Origin: a virus
Reading direction: 5' to 3' (one strand)
IMG/VR virus record: IMGVR_UViG_3300025896_000051
Coordinates: 1 to 41,923 of that record
Length of the DNA stretch: 41,923 nucleotides
Both the position numbers and the translations under genes were made by a program. The notes under the pieces are model-generated. The model was not told the DNA's origin. It did not search any database and was given only the letters and a program-made list of their open reading frames with translations. This document shows, one piece after another, positions 1 through 6,688 of the stretch. Position 1 is the stretch's first letter. Every line of letters begins with the position of its first letter.

Positions 1-325
1 GTTTCCAATTCTTCGCCCCCGGAGCCGACACTCCCCCCCCTTCGATCGGAAACCCATCCAGCCCGATGGGGCGGCGAGAGCGATAGCCCAGGTCCCTTGC
101 GGTCTTCACCTCGTGGCAGTCGTCGCACAGGCCCTGACGGTTGCCCGGCTGGTCGAAGTCGGTGCCGCCGTTCTCCAGCGCCACGATGTGGTCCAGCTGC
201 GTGGCCAGGCGCACCTTGCCGTTGCGATCGCACTCCGCGCAAAGCGGGTGCAGGGAGAACCACTGCGCGCGGTACTCCTGCAGGCGGCGACCGCGGATAC
301 GCTTTCGTTTGGACGGGTAGGTCAT
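1..325 (-). CDS. HNH endonuclease, cut by the left edge
   Basis: About 108 residues are visible and the C-terminus lies beyond the window. After a basic N-terminus come a Cys pair (C29, C32), the motif LDHIVAL with the HNH His near 46, N62, and a second zinc pair with following His (LCDDCH, 67-71). This is the standard zinc-bound beta-beta-alpha metal nuclease fold. The start ATG overlaps the TGA of the upstream gene (ATGA). In many cos and pac siphoviruses an HNH gene like this precedes the terminase genes and helps packaging; that role is inferred, because terminase is not in view. A run of eight C's at 33-40 lies inside the gene and could be a sequencing or slippage weak point. Confidence 0.85.
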   Translation of the reverse strand, partial: MTYPSKRKRIRGRRLQEYRAQWFSLHPLCAECDRNGKVRLATQLDHIVALENGGTDFDQPGNRQGLCDDCHEVKTARDLGYRSRRPIGLDGFPIEGGGVSAPGAKNWK

Positions 326-681
326 AGGGGCTGCGACTGGTCACGTTCACCCGACGGGAACAGATCGCCGTCCAGGGTGCGGGCTTCAGGTGGGGGTTCT
401 TCGTTGGCAAGCGCCTGCAGCACCGCAGAGACAGCGGTCTGCAGAGCAGCCAGCGTTCGCTCGATGCGCCCGAGCTGGCGATGCTGACCCAACGTCGACA
501 GCTGCATGCCATCGGTCAGCACCAGGACCTGACGACCGGGCAAGCGCTGGGAGAGCTCCAACCGGAGTCGCTCACGGGTCGCGTCGGACAGGGATACCGG
601 ACAGGTGGCAACCACCAGGTCATCGGGCCCGGCGTGGAGGGCCTCCACGTTGGACACCAGCTGCTCGAGATCATCGCTCAT
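322..681 (-). CDS. Conserved-looking phage protein, unknown function
   Basis: This encodes 119 residues, acidic at the N-terminus, with a compact core that includes DLVVATCPVSLSDATRERL and RQVLVLTDGMQL. It looks like a small alpha/beta domain followed by a helix (residues about 72-95) and a disordered tail. No signal peptide or membrane segment is seen. The gene ends in an ATGA overlap with the HNH gene, so the two are probably translated together. I do not recognise the family. Confidence 0.7.
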   Translation of the reverse strand: MSDDLEQLVSNVEALHAGPDDLVVATCPVSLSDATRERLRLELSQRLPGRQVLVLTDGMQLSTLGQHRQLGRIERTLAALQTAVSAVLQALANEEPPPEARTLDGDLFPSGERDQSQPL

Positions 682-690
682 GGGTGGGCC

Positions 691-873
691 TCATTCGGCG
701 GATTGCCGGAACACCGGGGTGCGCCAGCTTACCGGGGTTGATCTGTCCCGGCTGAGGCCAGCCGTTCTCATCACGCCAACGTGCCGACCGATGCGAGTCG
801 GGACAATGCCCGCGACGCCAATCCCGCGCGCCGCGACCCAGCGCTGGCTTCCAGGCGATGCAGAGGCGCCCAT
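691..873 (-). CDS. Possible small protein, frame uncertain
   Basis: This 60-codon frame fills the space between the secreted-protein gene and the 119-residue gene. ATG 873 has no clear Shine-Dalgarno; a GTG at 909, overlapping the upstream stop, is an alternative. A second open frame over the same bases reads peptides such as WRDENGWPQPGQINPGKL, but it has no usual start codon. I cannot tell which frame, if either, is used. Confidence 0.3.
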   Translation of the reverse strand: MGASASPGSQRWVAARGIGVAGIVPTRIGRHVGVMRTAGLSRDRSTPVSWRTPVFRQSAE

Positions 874-884
874 GGTATCGCCGA

Positions 885-1592
885 TCAGCTGGTCTTGGCA
901 GGCCGGCACGCCTTCAGCGCGGCCTCTTCGCAGGAGGGCGCCGTCGACGCCTTCGCCGCGGGCTTCTTCGGAGCGCTCGCCTTCTTGGCGGGAGCCTTGG
1001 CAGCTTCCGGTTTTTTCACCTCATCCGAGGCGGCCGGCGGCGTGGCCGCAGGTGCCGAGAGCACAGGCTGGGTGGGTGGGATCACAGGTGATTGGATGAC
1101 CGTCACCTTCGGCGTCTCGCGCCAGGCGGCCAGCACCTTGTCAAGACACTCCATCTCGGTGCGCACTCGGCTGGTCGAGTAGCTGAACAGCAGGCCACCG
1201 AGCACGCTGACGCTCATGCTGTCGCCCTCAGGGCACAGGCCGGCCGGCAGAGGCGCCGCTTGGGCCGGCGGAGGCAGCACGTACATGTTCGAGCGAGAAA
1301 ACTCCTCGAACGACTGCGACACCGAGCCGACGGATCCACCGGCCGCCGACGAAGTCGAGGAAGGGGATGCGGTCACGCTGACCGCTGCGGACGAGAGCGA
1401 GCCTGCGCTCGAGGTCGCCGCGCTCGAGCTCTGCGATGAGGCGGTCGAGGTCGACTGCGCCGGTTGCGGAGTCGACGGGGAGGGGGGTGTGCACTTCGGC
1501 CAATTGGAGCCTCCGTTCGAACAGGTGGTGGCGAAAGCGCCGGAGCTGGCCAGCGCCAGCAGCGCGGAGACGATGAGGTGTGTGTGTTTCAA
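885..1592 (-). CDS. Secreted low-complexity protein with signal peptide
   Basis: I chose TTG 1592 because it overlaps the previous stop (TTGA), has GAGAAGGA six bases upstream, and begins directly with a signal peptide (residues 1-21, ending GAFA). The mature part has a Ser/Thr/Ala-rich linker (about 35-90), a folded core with two Cys (GLCPEGDS and EMECLDKVLAAW), and a Lys/Ala/Pro-rich tail resembling histone H1 (KKASAPKKPAAKAS). The total is 235 residues. The export signal suggests it acts in the periplasm or envelope of the infected cell; the function is unknown. The basic tail could bind an acidic polymer such as lipopolysaccharide, teichoic-like glycans or DNA. Confidence 0.75.
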   Translation of the reverse strand: MKHTHLIVSALLALASSGAFATTCSNGGSNWPKCTPPSPSTPQPAQSTSTASSQSSSAATSSAGSLSSAAVSVTASPSSTSSAAGGSVGSVSQSFEEFSRSNMYVLPPPAQAAPLPAGLCPEGDSMSVSVLGGLLFSYSTSRVRTEMECLDKVLAAWRETPKVTVIQSPVIPPTQPVLSAPAATPPAASDEVKKPEAAKAPAKKASAPKKPAAKASTAPSCEEAALKACRPAKTS

Positions 1593-1831
1593 GGTTGGTC
1601 CTTCTCGGTTGGGGAAAACGGCTCCAGGCGGAGCATGAAGCGCACGCTTGCGATCGAGCGCGCGCCGGTCTCTGGATCGGTGACCACGCGCAGCGGCACC
1701 TCGAAGCATTCCACCTCAAGGCGCGGCAGCTCGCCCACCTCAAGGCGCAGGGTTGCCTTTGTGGTGGTCTTGGGCAAGCCCAGCGCGCGCGCCAGCTCAC
1801 GGGTTAGGTCGGGTGTTCCGATGGATGCCAT
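1589..1831 (-). CDS. Hypothetical protein, 80 aa
   Basis: The protein is a short helix (LTRELARALGL) followed by beta-rich sequence (TTTKATLRLEVGELPRLEVE and a matching strand). I preferred ATG 1831 over an upstream GTG (1876) because the small gene upstream ends at 1839. Its stop overlaps the TTG start of the secreted protein. It resembles small phage proteins found beside methylase genes; no function can be assigned. Confidence 0.6.
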   Translation of the reverse strand: MASIGTPDLTRELARALGLPKTTTKATLRLEVGELPRLEVECFEVPLRVVTDPETGARSIASVRFMLRLEPFSPTEKDQP

Positions 1832-1838
1832 GTCGGTC

Positions 1839-1991
1839 TCAAGGTCGGACTTCACAGACGCGCCAGACGACACCACCCATAGGGAAGCGATCGCCAGGCT
1901 TGAGCTTGAACGAGCGAAAGCACCTGCCCTCGAGCGTCATGAGCGTCACTGCCCAATTGCCCGGGCCGGCAGGTTTCAGCACCAGCGTCAC
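1839..1991 (-). CDS. Small beta-rich protein, 50 aa
   Basis: This gene was found by reading the gap after the cytosine methylase. GTG 1991 overlaps the methylase stop (GTGA) and has AGGAG nine bases upstream. The sequence alternates strands and turns (LVLKPAGPGNWAVTLMTLEG, FRSFKLKPGDRFPMGG), like a small beta-barrel or SH3-like fold. The overlap and RBS make it a likely real gene; the function is unknown. Confidence 0.6.
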   Translation of the reverse strand: MTLVLKPAGPGNWAVTLMTLEGRCFRSFKLKPGDRFPMGGVVWRVCEVRP

Positions 1992-2767
1992 GACCGGTGC
2001 TCCTGAGAGAGCACCGCGCGACCGATCAGCTCGACCAGCGGAGGGTAGACGGCGTTCCCTAGCGCCTTCACTCGACGTCGGTCCAGCCGGTTGGGAACTC
2101 CATGAACGTTTCGCAGAAACACGGGTCGAGCCGGCCCTGGCCCAGATGCCGGAGCTGCGGCGAGTGCTTGCGCGAGCGATCGGAATAGTCCGAAGCGTTC
2201 CTGAAGTCCTGAGCCTGCAAGGTCGGCAGCAGCGGACGACTCACCAGGGTGCCGGGCTTCTGCGTCGGCGCGCCAGGCGACGATCCAGACGCGGTCACGG
2301 AGGTGATGTGCACCAGCGGCGGCAGCTGGTACAGCATGCGCGTCCGCATCGAAACCGAGCGCGGCAAGGTCTCCGAGAATGGCAGAGAGTCCTCGCCCTC
2401 GTAGAGCCCCGACATTCTCCACGAGCAGGCGCCGAGGTCGAAGCTCGCCAGCAAGGCGGCAAATCTCTCGCCAGAGGCCGGATCGCTCACCATCCAAGCC
2501 GTGACCCGAGCCGGCGAGCGAGACGTCCTGGCATGGGAAGCCTCCGCAGATGGTGTCGATGGGGGGCACGCCATCGGCTCGAAGCCGGGCAGCGGTAAGG
2601 TGTTGGACATCGTCATAGCAGGGAACCTCGGGCCAGTGCTTCGACAGGACGCGCCGGCACCACGGGTCGATCTCGCAGAAAGCCACGGTCTGGAAGCCGG
2701 CACGCTCGAGGCCCAACGAGAAGCCGCCGATGCCGGAGAACAGGTCGAGCACGCTAGGCCTTTGCAC
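1988..2767 (-). CDS. DNA cytosine-5 methyltransferase
   Basis: It transfers a methyl group from SAM to C5 of cytosine in DNA. The conserved blocks are in order: motif I DLFSGIGGFSLGLE (8-21), motif IV GGFPCQDVS with catalytic Cys near 79, motif VI ENV (117-119), motif VIII RDRVWIVA (about 157-164), and motif X RVKALGNAVYPPLVELIG (about 232-249). At 259 residues it is short, with a small target-recognition region that probably contacts a short site. It has no partner restriction enzyme here, so self-protection of phage DNA is the likely role. The gene overlaps its upstream neighbour by 14 bases, and a second open frame runs through much of it. Confidence 0.93.
   Translation of the reverse strand: MQRPSVLDLFSGIGGFSLGLERAGFQTVAFCEIDPWCRRVLSKHWPEVPCYDDVQHLTAARLRADGVPPIDTICGGFPCQDVSLAGSGHGLDGERSGLWREICRLAGELRPRRLLVENVGALRGRGLSAILGDLAALGFDADAHAVPAAAAGAHHLRDRVWIVAWRADAEARHPGESSAAADLAGSGLQERFGLFRSLAQALAAAPASGPGPARPVFLRNVHGVPNRLDRRRVKALGNAVYPPLVELIGRAVLSQEHRS
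2068..2616 (-). CDS. Second reading frame inside the Dcm gene
   Basis: This frame reads 182 codons from ATG 2616 (GAGG nine bases upstream) or 141 from ATG 2493, entirely inside the methylase gene. Its sequence does not look like noise. It has ARTSRSPAR, then FAALLASFD, CSWRMSGL, FSETLPRS, MLYQLPPLV and, just before the stop, FMEFPTGWTDVE. As I remember them, standalone phage proteins found beside Dcm-type genes have this same order of motifs (SWRTSQ, FSETWPRSG, YQLPPLV, GFPxGWTDL). I infer a genuine overlapping gene or the remains of a recognition-domain segment that is read in another frame elsewhere. Expression is not shown. Confidence 0.5.
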   Translation of the reverse strand: MTMSNTLPLPGFEPMACPPSTPSAEASHARTSRSPARVTAWMVSDPASGERFAALLASFDLGACSWRMSGLYEGEDSLPFSETLPRSVSMRTRMLYQLPPLVHITSVTASGSSPGAPTQKPGTLVSRPLLPTLQAQDFRNASDYSDRSRKHSPQLRHLGQGRLDPCFCETFMEFPTGWTDVE

Positions 2768-3008
2768 TCGACGCCTCCCACTGCCGGATCCTCGAGATCC
2801 ACCAGCGCACCGCGCCGAGCGAGTCTGGCCAGCGCTCGCCGAACAGGCGGAACATGATCTCGGCCTGCTCCGGCTCGAGCGGATCGAGCATGAGCGCGGC
2901 CCGGTCGCCGGAGCCTGCCAGAGCCCGCGCCTGACAGGAGACGCACCCCGGGGTGAAGTAGGGACGCAGCGGCTCGGACCGAGCGTCGGTGCACTGGTGG
3001 CAGGTCAC
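2754..3008 (-). CDS. Small zinc-binding-type phage protein, 84 aa
   Basis: GTG 3008 overlaps the previous stop (GTGA). Two Cys pairs at the N-terminus (CHQC at 3-6 and CVSC about 20-23) suggest a zinc knuckle. They are followed by a helical region (EPEQAEIMFRLFGERWPDSL) and a Trp-rich end (VRWWISRIRQWE). Genes with this layout occur in early regions of Pseudomonas and enterobacterial phages, but I know of no assigned function. A DNA-binding helper role is possible. Confidence 0.65.
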   Translation of the reverse strand: MTCHQCTDARSEPLRPYFTPGCVSCQARALAGSGDRAALMLDPLEPEQAEIMFRLFGERWPDSLGAVRWWISRIRQWEASSAKA

Positions 3009-3196
3009 GCCTTCTCCTTGGCGCTGTTGTCGTTGGCGATGCACGCCGCGCACTTCCACAGGCCGGTGCGCCGCTGGATGCGGCCACCGAGCACAGGAGC
3101 CGAACGGCCATGGAAGTCGCACATGCGGTTCATGTTCAAGCCGGAGCCAGCCTGCCGTAGCGGGTTGACCGGCGGAGCCTTGGGTGGTGTGGTCAT
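3005..3196 (-). CDS. Small Cys/His-rich protein, 63 aa
   Basis: The start ATG overlaps the resolvase stop (ATGA) and the stop overlaps the next GTG. After a Pro-rich leader come CDFH and, 25 residues on, CAAC, which could together bind one zinc ion. The order RuvC-like gene, then small zinc protein, then another zinc protein suggests a coupled DNA-processing group, by inference only. Confidence 0.65.
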   Translation of the reverse strand: MTTPPKAPPVNPLRQAGSGLNMNRMCDFHGRSAPVLGGRIQRRTGLWKCAACIANDNSAKEKA

Positions 3197-3675
3197 TCGA
3201 ACGTCCTCAACGCCCAATGGGCGATCAACAGCGCCTCGGCCTTGTTGTGATCGGCCATAAGGCGCACCGGAGCATCCGGGTACAGCACGAGCGCCTTGTG
3301 CAGGGCCTCGCGCTTCGAGGCCCCGATGCCGTAAAAGCCCTTCCAGACCTGCGGCTCGACGGAGCGGAACGGCAGACGGAGCATGTCGAGCACGCCCTCG
3401 ATCGCGCCGACGGTCCGCATGAGCGAGTCCTGCGTCTGCGCTGCGTTGCCGCGCCACCCAACGGTGCGCAGCGCCTCGATGGCCACCACCACCGGATCAC
3501 CCACCGGGCACCACGAGCGCACCTGCTGGCCCAGCTTGTGCCCGTCGATGCGGCGCTTCACCATGCCCGCGCCCGACAGGGCCACGGTCGGGAGCTGTTC
3601 GACGCGGCACCGGCCGGTCGCGTCGACCAGGGCCACCGCGCCGGTGAGGCCGGGGTCGATTCCAAGAGCGATCAC
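3193..3675 (-). CDS. RuvC-like Holliday junction resolvase
   Basis: It is expected to cut four-way DNA junctions formed by recombination or replication before packaging. The RNase-H-like acidic residues are visible: D7 in LGIDPGLTGAV, Glu in VVVAIEAL, and Asp in ADHNKAEALLIA near the C-terminus. At 160 residues it is the usual size of the phage and bacterial RuvC family. GTG 3675 was chosen because AGGAG lies six bases upstream; a TTG at 3681 sits on top of that RBS. It fits beside the replication genes and across from the RecT/YqaJ system. Confidence 0.88.
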   Translation of the reverse strand: MIALGIDPGLTGAVALVDATGRCRVEQLPTVALSGAGMVKRRIDGHKLGQQVRSWCPVGDPVVVAIEALRTVGWRGNAAQTQDSLMRTVGAIEGVLDMLRLPFRSVEPQVWKGFYGIGASKREALHKALVLYPDAPVRLMADHNKAEALLIAHWALRTFE

Positions 3676-3821
3676 GGGCAACTCCTGGAACTGCCGACCA
3701 CCGCTTGCACCACCTCAGCCACCACGACGCCGACGGCGCCAAGCCAAGCGGCGCACAGCAGCAGAAGCAGGATCAGCACCCACAAAGGCAACGCGCCGCG
3801 AAGGAACGCCGGGCGCTTCAC
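3672..3821 (-). CDS. Single-TM small membrane protein, 49 aa
   Basis: GTG 3821 overlaps the upstream stop and its own stop overlaps the resolvase GTG. The protein is almost all one hydrophobic segment (residues about 11-35, LWVLILLLLLCAAWLGAVGV) after a basic N-terminus, which predicts N-terminus in the cytoplasm. It forms a pair with the next single-TM gene. The function is unknown; Rex-like, superinfection-exclusion or pinholin-like roles are possible but unsupported. Confidence 0.6.
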   Translation of the reverse strand: MKRPAFLRGALPLWVLILLLLLCAAWLGAVGVVVAEVVQAVVGSSRSCP

Positions 3822-4018
3822 AGCGGATCCCTCGTCCACCAGGCCAGCGCCGACAGGAGCGCCGCGCACACCACGGCCAGAGCCACCACGAGCAGCACCA
3901 CGCGCACCGCCAGACGCGGCGGCGTGCCGACCGGAGCGTCGAGCTCGCGATCGGCGTCGACCGCGCGCTGCAGGGCTTGCTCCTCGAATTCGGAGTCTTC
4001 AGCGAACATCAGGGACAT
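3818..4018 (-). CDS. Single-TM membrane protein, 66 aa
   Basis: An acidic cytoplasmic-type N-terminus (about 36 residues, FAEDSEFEEQALQRAVDADR) is followed by one TM segment (VVLLVVALAVVCAALLSALA) and a short tail. GGAG lies eight bases before ATG 4018. The stop overlaps the next membrane gene's GTG, so the two small membrane proteins are translationally coupled and may act as a pair. Confidence 0.65.
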   Translation of the reverse strand: MSLMFAEDSEFEEQALQRAVDADRELDAPVGTPPRLAVRVVLLVVALAVVCAALLSALAWWTRDPL

Positions 4019-4208
4019 CGTCAGTCTCCAGGACAGAAGCCGAGCTGGTCGGCACGAACAATGGGCACTTGCCAGCGGGCCAGGCCGCTCGAGAGACGTC
4101 GAGCAGAACGGTGCGCGGCCGGAGCCACGGCAGAACCGGGAGGTTCTCGTTGCGCCGAGCGCACCGGGCGCACGACGCAGCAGGCGATGAGGGGCGACAC
4201 GGGTCCAT
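3999..4208 (-). CDS. Small Cys-rich protein, 69 aa
   Basis: It follows the P-like gene by eight bases and overlaps the next start by 20. A CARC pair (14-17) plus a later Cys (GKCPLFVP) recall the small zinc-knuckle proteins often found just after replication genes in siphoviruses. No function is known. ATG 4208 is the only reasonable start. Confidence 0.55.
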   Translation of the reverse strand: MDPCRPSSPAASCARCARRNENLPVLPWLRPRTVLLDVSRAAWPAGKCPLFVPTSSASVLETDDVPDVR

Positions 4209-4216
4209 GGCGATCG

Positions 4217-4804
4217 TCAGCGCGAGTGACGCATGCCGGCCGGCAGCTTCGTCGGGTCGACCCCGCGGTAGTCCTCCGGCACCGCGGCGCCGAGCGGACG
4301 GTTGGCGCGGGCCTCGCGCAACCACTGCCGCTGGCCCGGCGACAGCACCTCGCCACGCGCGACCTTGGCCTCCATCTCCTCGAGGCACGCGGTCGGCTTG
4401 CGCTGGCGCAGGGCCTCCACCGCACGACCGAGCTCGGCCGCCAGGCGGGTGCGATCGCGCGGCGGCGGCGGCAGCAGGTCCTGCTGCTTCGGTGGGCGAG
4501 CAGGAGCACGCAGGCACAGCGCGCGGAACTCCGGCAGGCTCGGCGGTCGCGGCGGCAGGTTCTCGAGCCCGTAGGAGATCGCCTCCGGGAAGGTTCGGAA
4601 GGCCCGCAGCTCGCGCTGCCAGTGGTCGCGCAGCGAGGCGACGTGCGCCTCCGGATCCTCGCCCTCCGGGCACTGCCAGCGGCGGTCGAACTCCGCGCCG
4701 TAGGCGGCGCGCATGGCGGCCCAGATGCGGTGCACCCAGGTGCCGGGCAGGAACGGGTCCAGGTCGGCGCTGGCGCGATCAGCCGACGCGACGGGATGGG
4801 ACAT
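4217..4804 (-). CDS. Replication protein P-like helicase loader
   Basis: The protein has 195 residues. Known P proteins bring the host DnaB helicase to the origin-bound O protein. The central part matches the pattern of lambda-P relatives: an aromatic-rich segment (WVHRIWAAM, then FRTFPEAISYGLENLPP) followed by PPSLPEFRALC. The C-terminal half is charged and helical. GGAGG lies six bases before ATG 4804, and the gene overlaps the upstream O-like gene by 26 bases. I base the call on that motif and on the O-P order; no helicase gene is seen, which fits use of the host's. Confidence 0.7.
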   Translation of the reverse strand: MSHPVASADRASADLDPFLPGTWVHRIWAAMRAAYGAEFDRRWQCPEGEDPEAHVASLRDHWQRELRAFRTFPEAISYGLENLPPRPPSLPEFRALCLRAPARPPKQQDLLPPPPRDRTRLAAELGRAVEALRQRKPTACLEEMEAKVARGEVLSPGQRQWLREARANRPLGAAVPEDYRGVDPTKLPAGMRHSR

Positions 4805-5855
4805 CGATGACCTCCGATGCCGGCGGCGCCGGCGAGCGAGCCGGAGAGCCCGGCGGATTGACCATGAGGTTGGCGGTGCGCAGCTGCGTGCTGACGCGGT
4901 CCGGAGCGGCCCGAGCAAGCGCCTGCCGGTCGGCCGGCTTGATCCATTCGGCCATGAGGCCCTGCGTGCCGCGGAAGCACCAGACGCGCAGGAAGTCCTC
5001 GAGCGAGAGCTTCGCCAGCGCGGCTTCACGCACAGCCTGCTCGAGCACCACGCCGCTGACCGGAGCGCGCTTCTTGCGCCGCAGATCCAGCCAGGCCGAC
5101 CAGACGTCGTCGGCGACATCAGCCGGTCGCTCGAGCTCTCCGGCGCCGGCACGCTTGCGAGGCTTGCGTTCTGGCGGAGCGTCGCCGAGCAGGTCGGGAT
5201 CGGGCCTCGGATCGCCGGAAGCGCTCTCTCCTACGGTAGTAGGAGAGATAGATAGTATTCCCTTCTCTTCTCTTCTCTTGGATGCTGTTTCACGCGGGAC
5301 AGCCACGTGACCGGGACGGGACTGTCCCTGTGACTTCACAGGGTCGTCCTCGTGAAGCGGCAGCGGAGCGCCAGCCGGGCAACCCAGGCTAATCCAGTGC
5401 TCGAAATCGGGAGTGGTCACTGACGTACCGTGCCGCTGGTTGTGCTTTCGCACGCGCGCGCACTCCGAAACCCAGCGCTGGCGGAGCTTCGAAGACCACG
5501 CATCGAGCGCGATCTCACAAGTGACCTTGTGGTACAGGCGCCCGTCGGAGCACTCCACGAAGCCGCGCAGAACCGAGTCACGAATCTGTCCCCAGGACAC
5601 ATCGATTTGTCCTCGTGACACGTACCCAGCCTTATCTGCGAGCCATCGGTCGTTGTTCGGCACCGAGCCGGCAGGCACCTCGTGCCACGCGGCGCACCAG
5701 AGCATCAGCGCGGCCCAGCAGATCTCCGGCGGTTGGTCGACCACGAGCTCGGAGCTTCGAAGCCGAGCGACGTCGAGGCCCATGCGCGGGAAGTCGCGCA
5801 GGTCGACCTCCGGCGGCACCAGGGGAGCCGGCCTGGGATCCGTCACGCCGCCCAT
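4779..5855 (-). CDS. O-like replication initiator (DUF1376-type N-terminus)
   Basis: The protein is about 358 residues. The N-terminal domain (about 10-140; WAALMLWCAAWHEVPAGSVP, then GQIDVSWGQIRDSVLRGFVE) is of the DUF1376 winged-helix kind found in phage initiators. A charged hinge (KRREEKG) follows, then a C-terminal helical region. It lies directly before the P-like gene, as lambda O does. ATG 5855 is used here; GTG 5846 would give the GTGA overlap typical of this operon. The hinge-coding DNA is unusually AT-rich and full of repeats, which is where lambda has its origin. Confidence 0.75.
   Translation of the reverse strand: MGGVTDPRPAPLVPPEVDLRDFPRMGLDVARLRSSELVVDQPPEICWAALMLWCAAWHEVPAGSVPNNDRWLADKAGYVSRGQIDVSWGQIRDSVLRGFVECSDGRLYHKVTCEIALDAWSSKLRQRWVSECARVRKHNQRHGTSVTTPDFEHWISLGCPAGAPLPLHEDDPVKSQGQSRPGHVAVPRETASKRREEKGILSISPTTVGESASGDPRPDPDLLGDAPPERKPRKRAGAGELERPADVADDVWSAWLDLRRKKRAPVSGVVLEQAVREAALAKLSLEDFLRVWCFRGTQGLMAEWIKPADRQALARAAPDRVSTQLRTANLMVNPPGSPARSPAPPASEVIDVPSRRVG
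5226..5343. other. Candidate replication origin inside the O-like gene
   Basis: The segment holds a perfect 9-bp inverted repeat with a four-base loop (5226-5247). An AT-richer stretch with several TTCTC units follows (about 5259-5280), then GGGACAG/CTGTCCC (5296-5302, 5322-5328), and a perfect 8-bp inverted repeat CCCTGTGA-ct-TCACAGGG (5326-5343). The 10-mer GTCCTCGTGA occurs at 5346 and again at 5609. Lambdoid phages place their origin in the O gene with iterons beside an AT-rich part, so an origin is a reasonable inference. Confidence 0.35.
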
Positions 5856-6688
5856 AGGCCTCCCGGAAGGCGCTGCAGCGCCGCGTCGCACGCAGGATTC
5901 AGCCAGGCGATCTCGCGGCGCACCTTGGTGCCGCGGCCGGCCGCGATGCGCGAGTCGGTCTCTTCGCGCCGCCAGTCGCCGAGCATGCCGGCGTAGAGCT
6001 CGGAGTCGTAGCCCGAGACGATCACCATGCCCTGCAGGTCCAGGAGCACCTCCAGGAGCTCGCCATGGTCCTCGTCGGACATTTCGTGCCGGTAGCCGCC
6101 ATTCGAGCGCATCACCCGGGTGCCGTGCAGGTAGGGCGGATCGATGAAGTGCAGCGTCGAGGGTGAGTCGTGCTGCCGGAGCACCTCCAGCGCCGGCCGG
6201 TTCTCGATGAGCACGCCCTGCAGCCGAGAGCCGACAGCAGCCAGGCCATCCGGGTACCGCGCCCAAAAGTTCATCGCGTTAGCGCTGGCCCGGCGGATGT
6301 CGGTCCGCATGCCGGTGCTCCGCTTGTTGGCGCCGTTGGAGCTGAAGCCCATCTGCGCGCGGATGCACAGCCGGCGCGCGCGCTCGATCGGGTCGTCGTG
6401 CTCCTCCCACGCCTCATCGAACTCGTCGCGCGCGAACGGAGTGAGGCGAAGCTGCTCGACCAGAGCGGCCCGCTGCTTCGAGTCGCGCAGCACGCGGAAC
6501 AAGTTCACCACCTCGCCGTCCAGGTCGTTGTACACCTCGCCGTGCGAGCGCGGCTTCTGCAAGAGCACGCCAGCGGAGCCGCCGAACGCCTCGGTGTAAC
6601 ACTCGTGCGCGGGAAAGAACTGCAGCAGCCACGGCGCCAGCCGGAACTTCGCGCCCATGTAGCGCAGCGCAGGCTTCGTCACGATCAC
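5843..6688 (-). CDS. DNA adenine N6-methyltransferase (Dam/D12 family)
   Basis: It methylates N6 of adenine in DNA using SAM. Visible blocks are YMGAKFRLAPWLLQFFP near the N-terminus (motif X region), AFGGSAGVLLQKP (SAM-binding motif I), and FIDPPYLHG (catalytic DPPY, near residue 180). The length of 281 is normal for this class. GTG 6688 overlaps the upstream stop (GTGA). With no cognate nuclease here, likely roles are protection from host restriction or control of replication and packaging. It is the second DNA methylase in this operon. Confidence 0.93.
   Translation of the reverse strand: MIVTKPALRYMGAKFRLAPWLLQFFPAHECYTEAFGGSAGVLLQKPRSHGEVYNDLDGEVVNLFRVLRDSKQRAALVEQLRLTPFARDEFDEAWEEHDDPIERARRLCIRAQMGFSSNGANKRSTGMRTDIRRASANAMNFWARYPDGLAAVGSRLQGVLIENRPALEVLRQHDSPSTLHFIDPPYLHGTRVMRSNGGYRHEMSDEDHGELLEVLLDLQGMVIVSGYDSELYAGMLGDWRREETDSRIAAGRGTKVRREIAWLNPACDAALQRLPGGLWAA

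Noticed and set aside
33-40. Run of eight C's considered as a frameshifting or phase-variable site
   Set aside because: The HNH frame reads through it and all core HNH residues lie before it; with the gene cut by the edge nothing more can be said.
5259-5280. TTCTC repeats considered as a phase-variation tract
   Set aside because: Only about four units, inside a coding hinge with origin-like repeats; nothing indicates switching.
3184-5310. A 708-codon plus-strand frame opposite RuvC, membrane and replication genes
   Set aside because: Arg/Pro/Ala-rich antisense text crossing six well-supported minus-strand genes.
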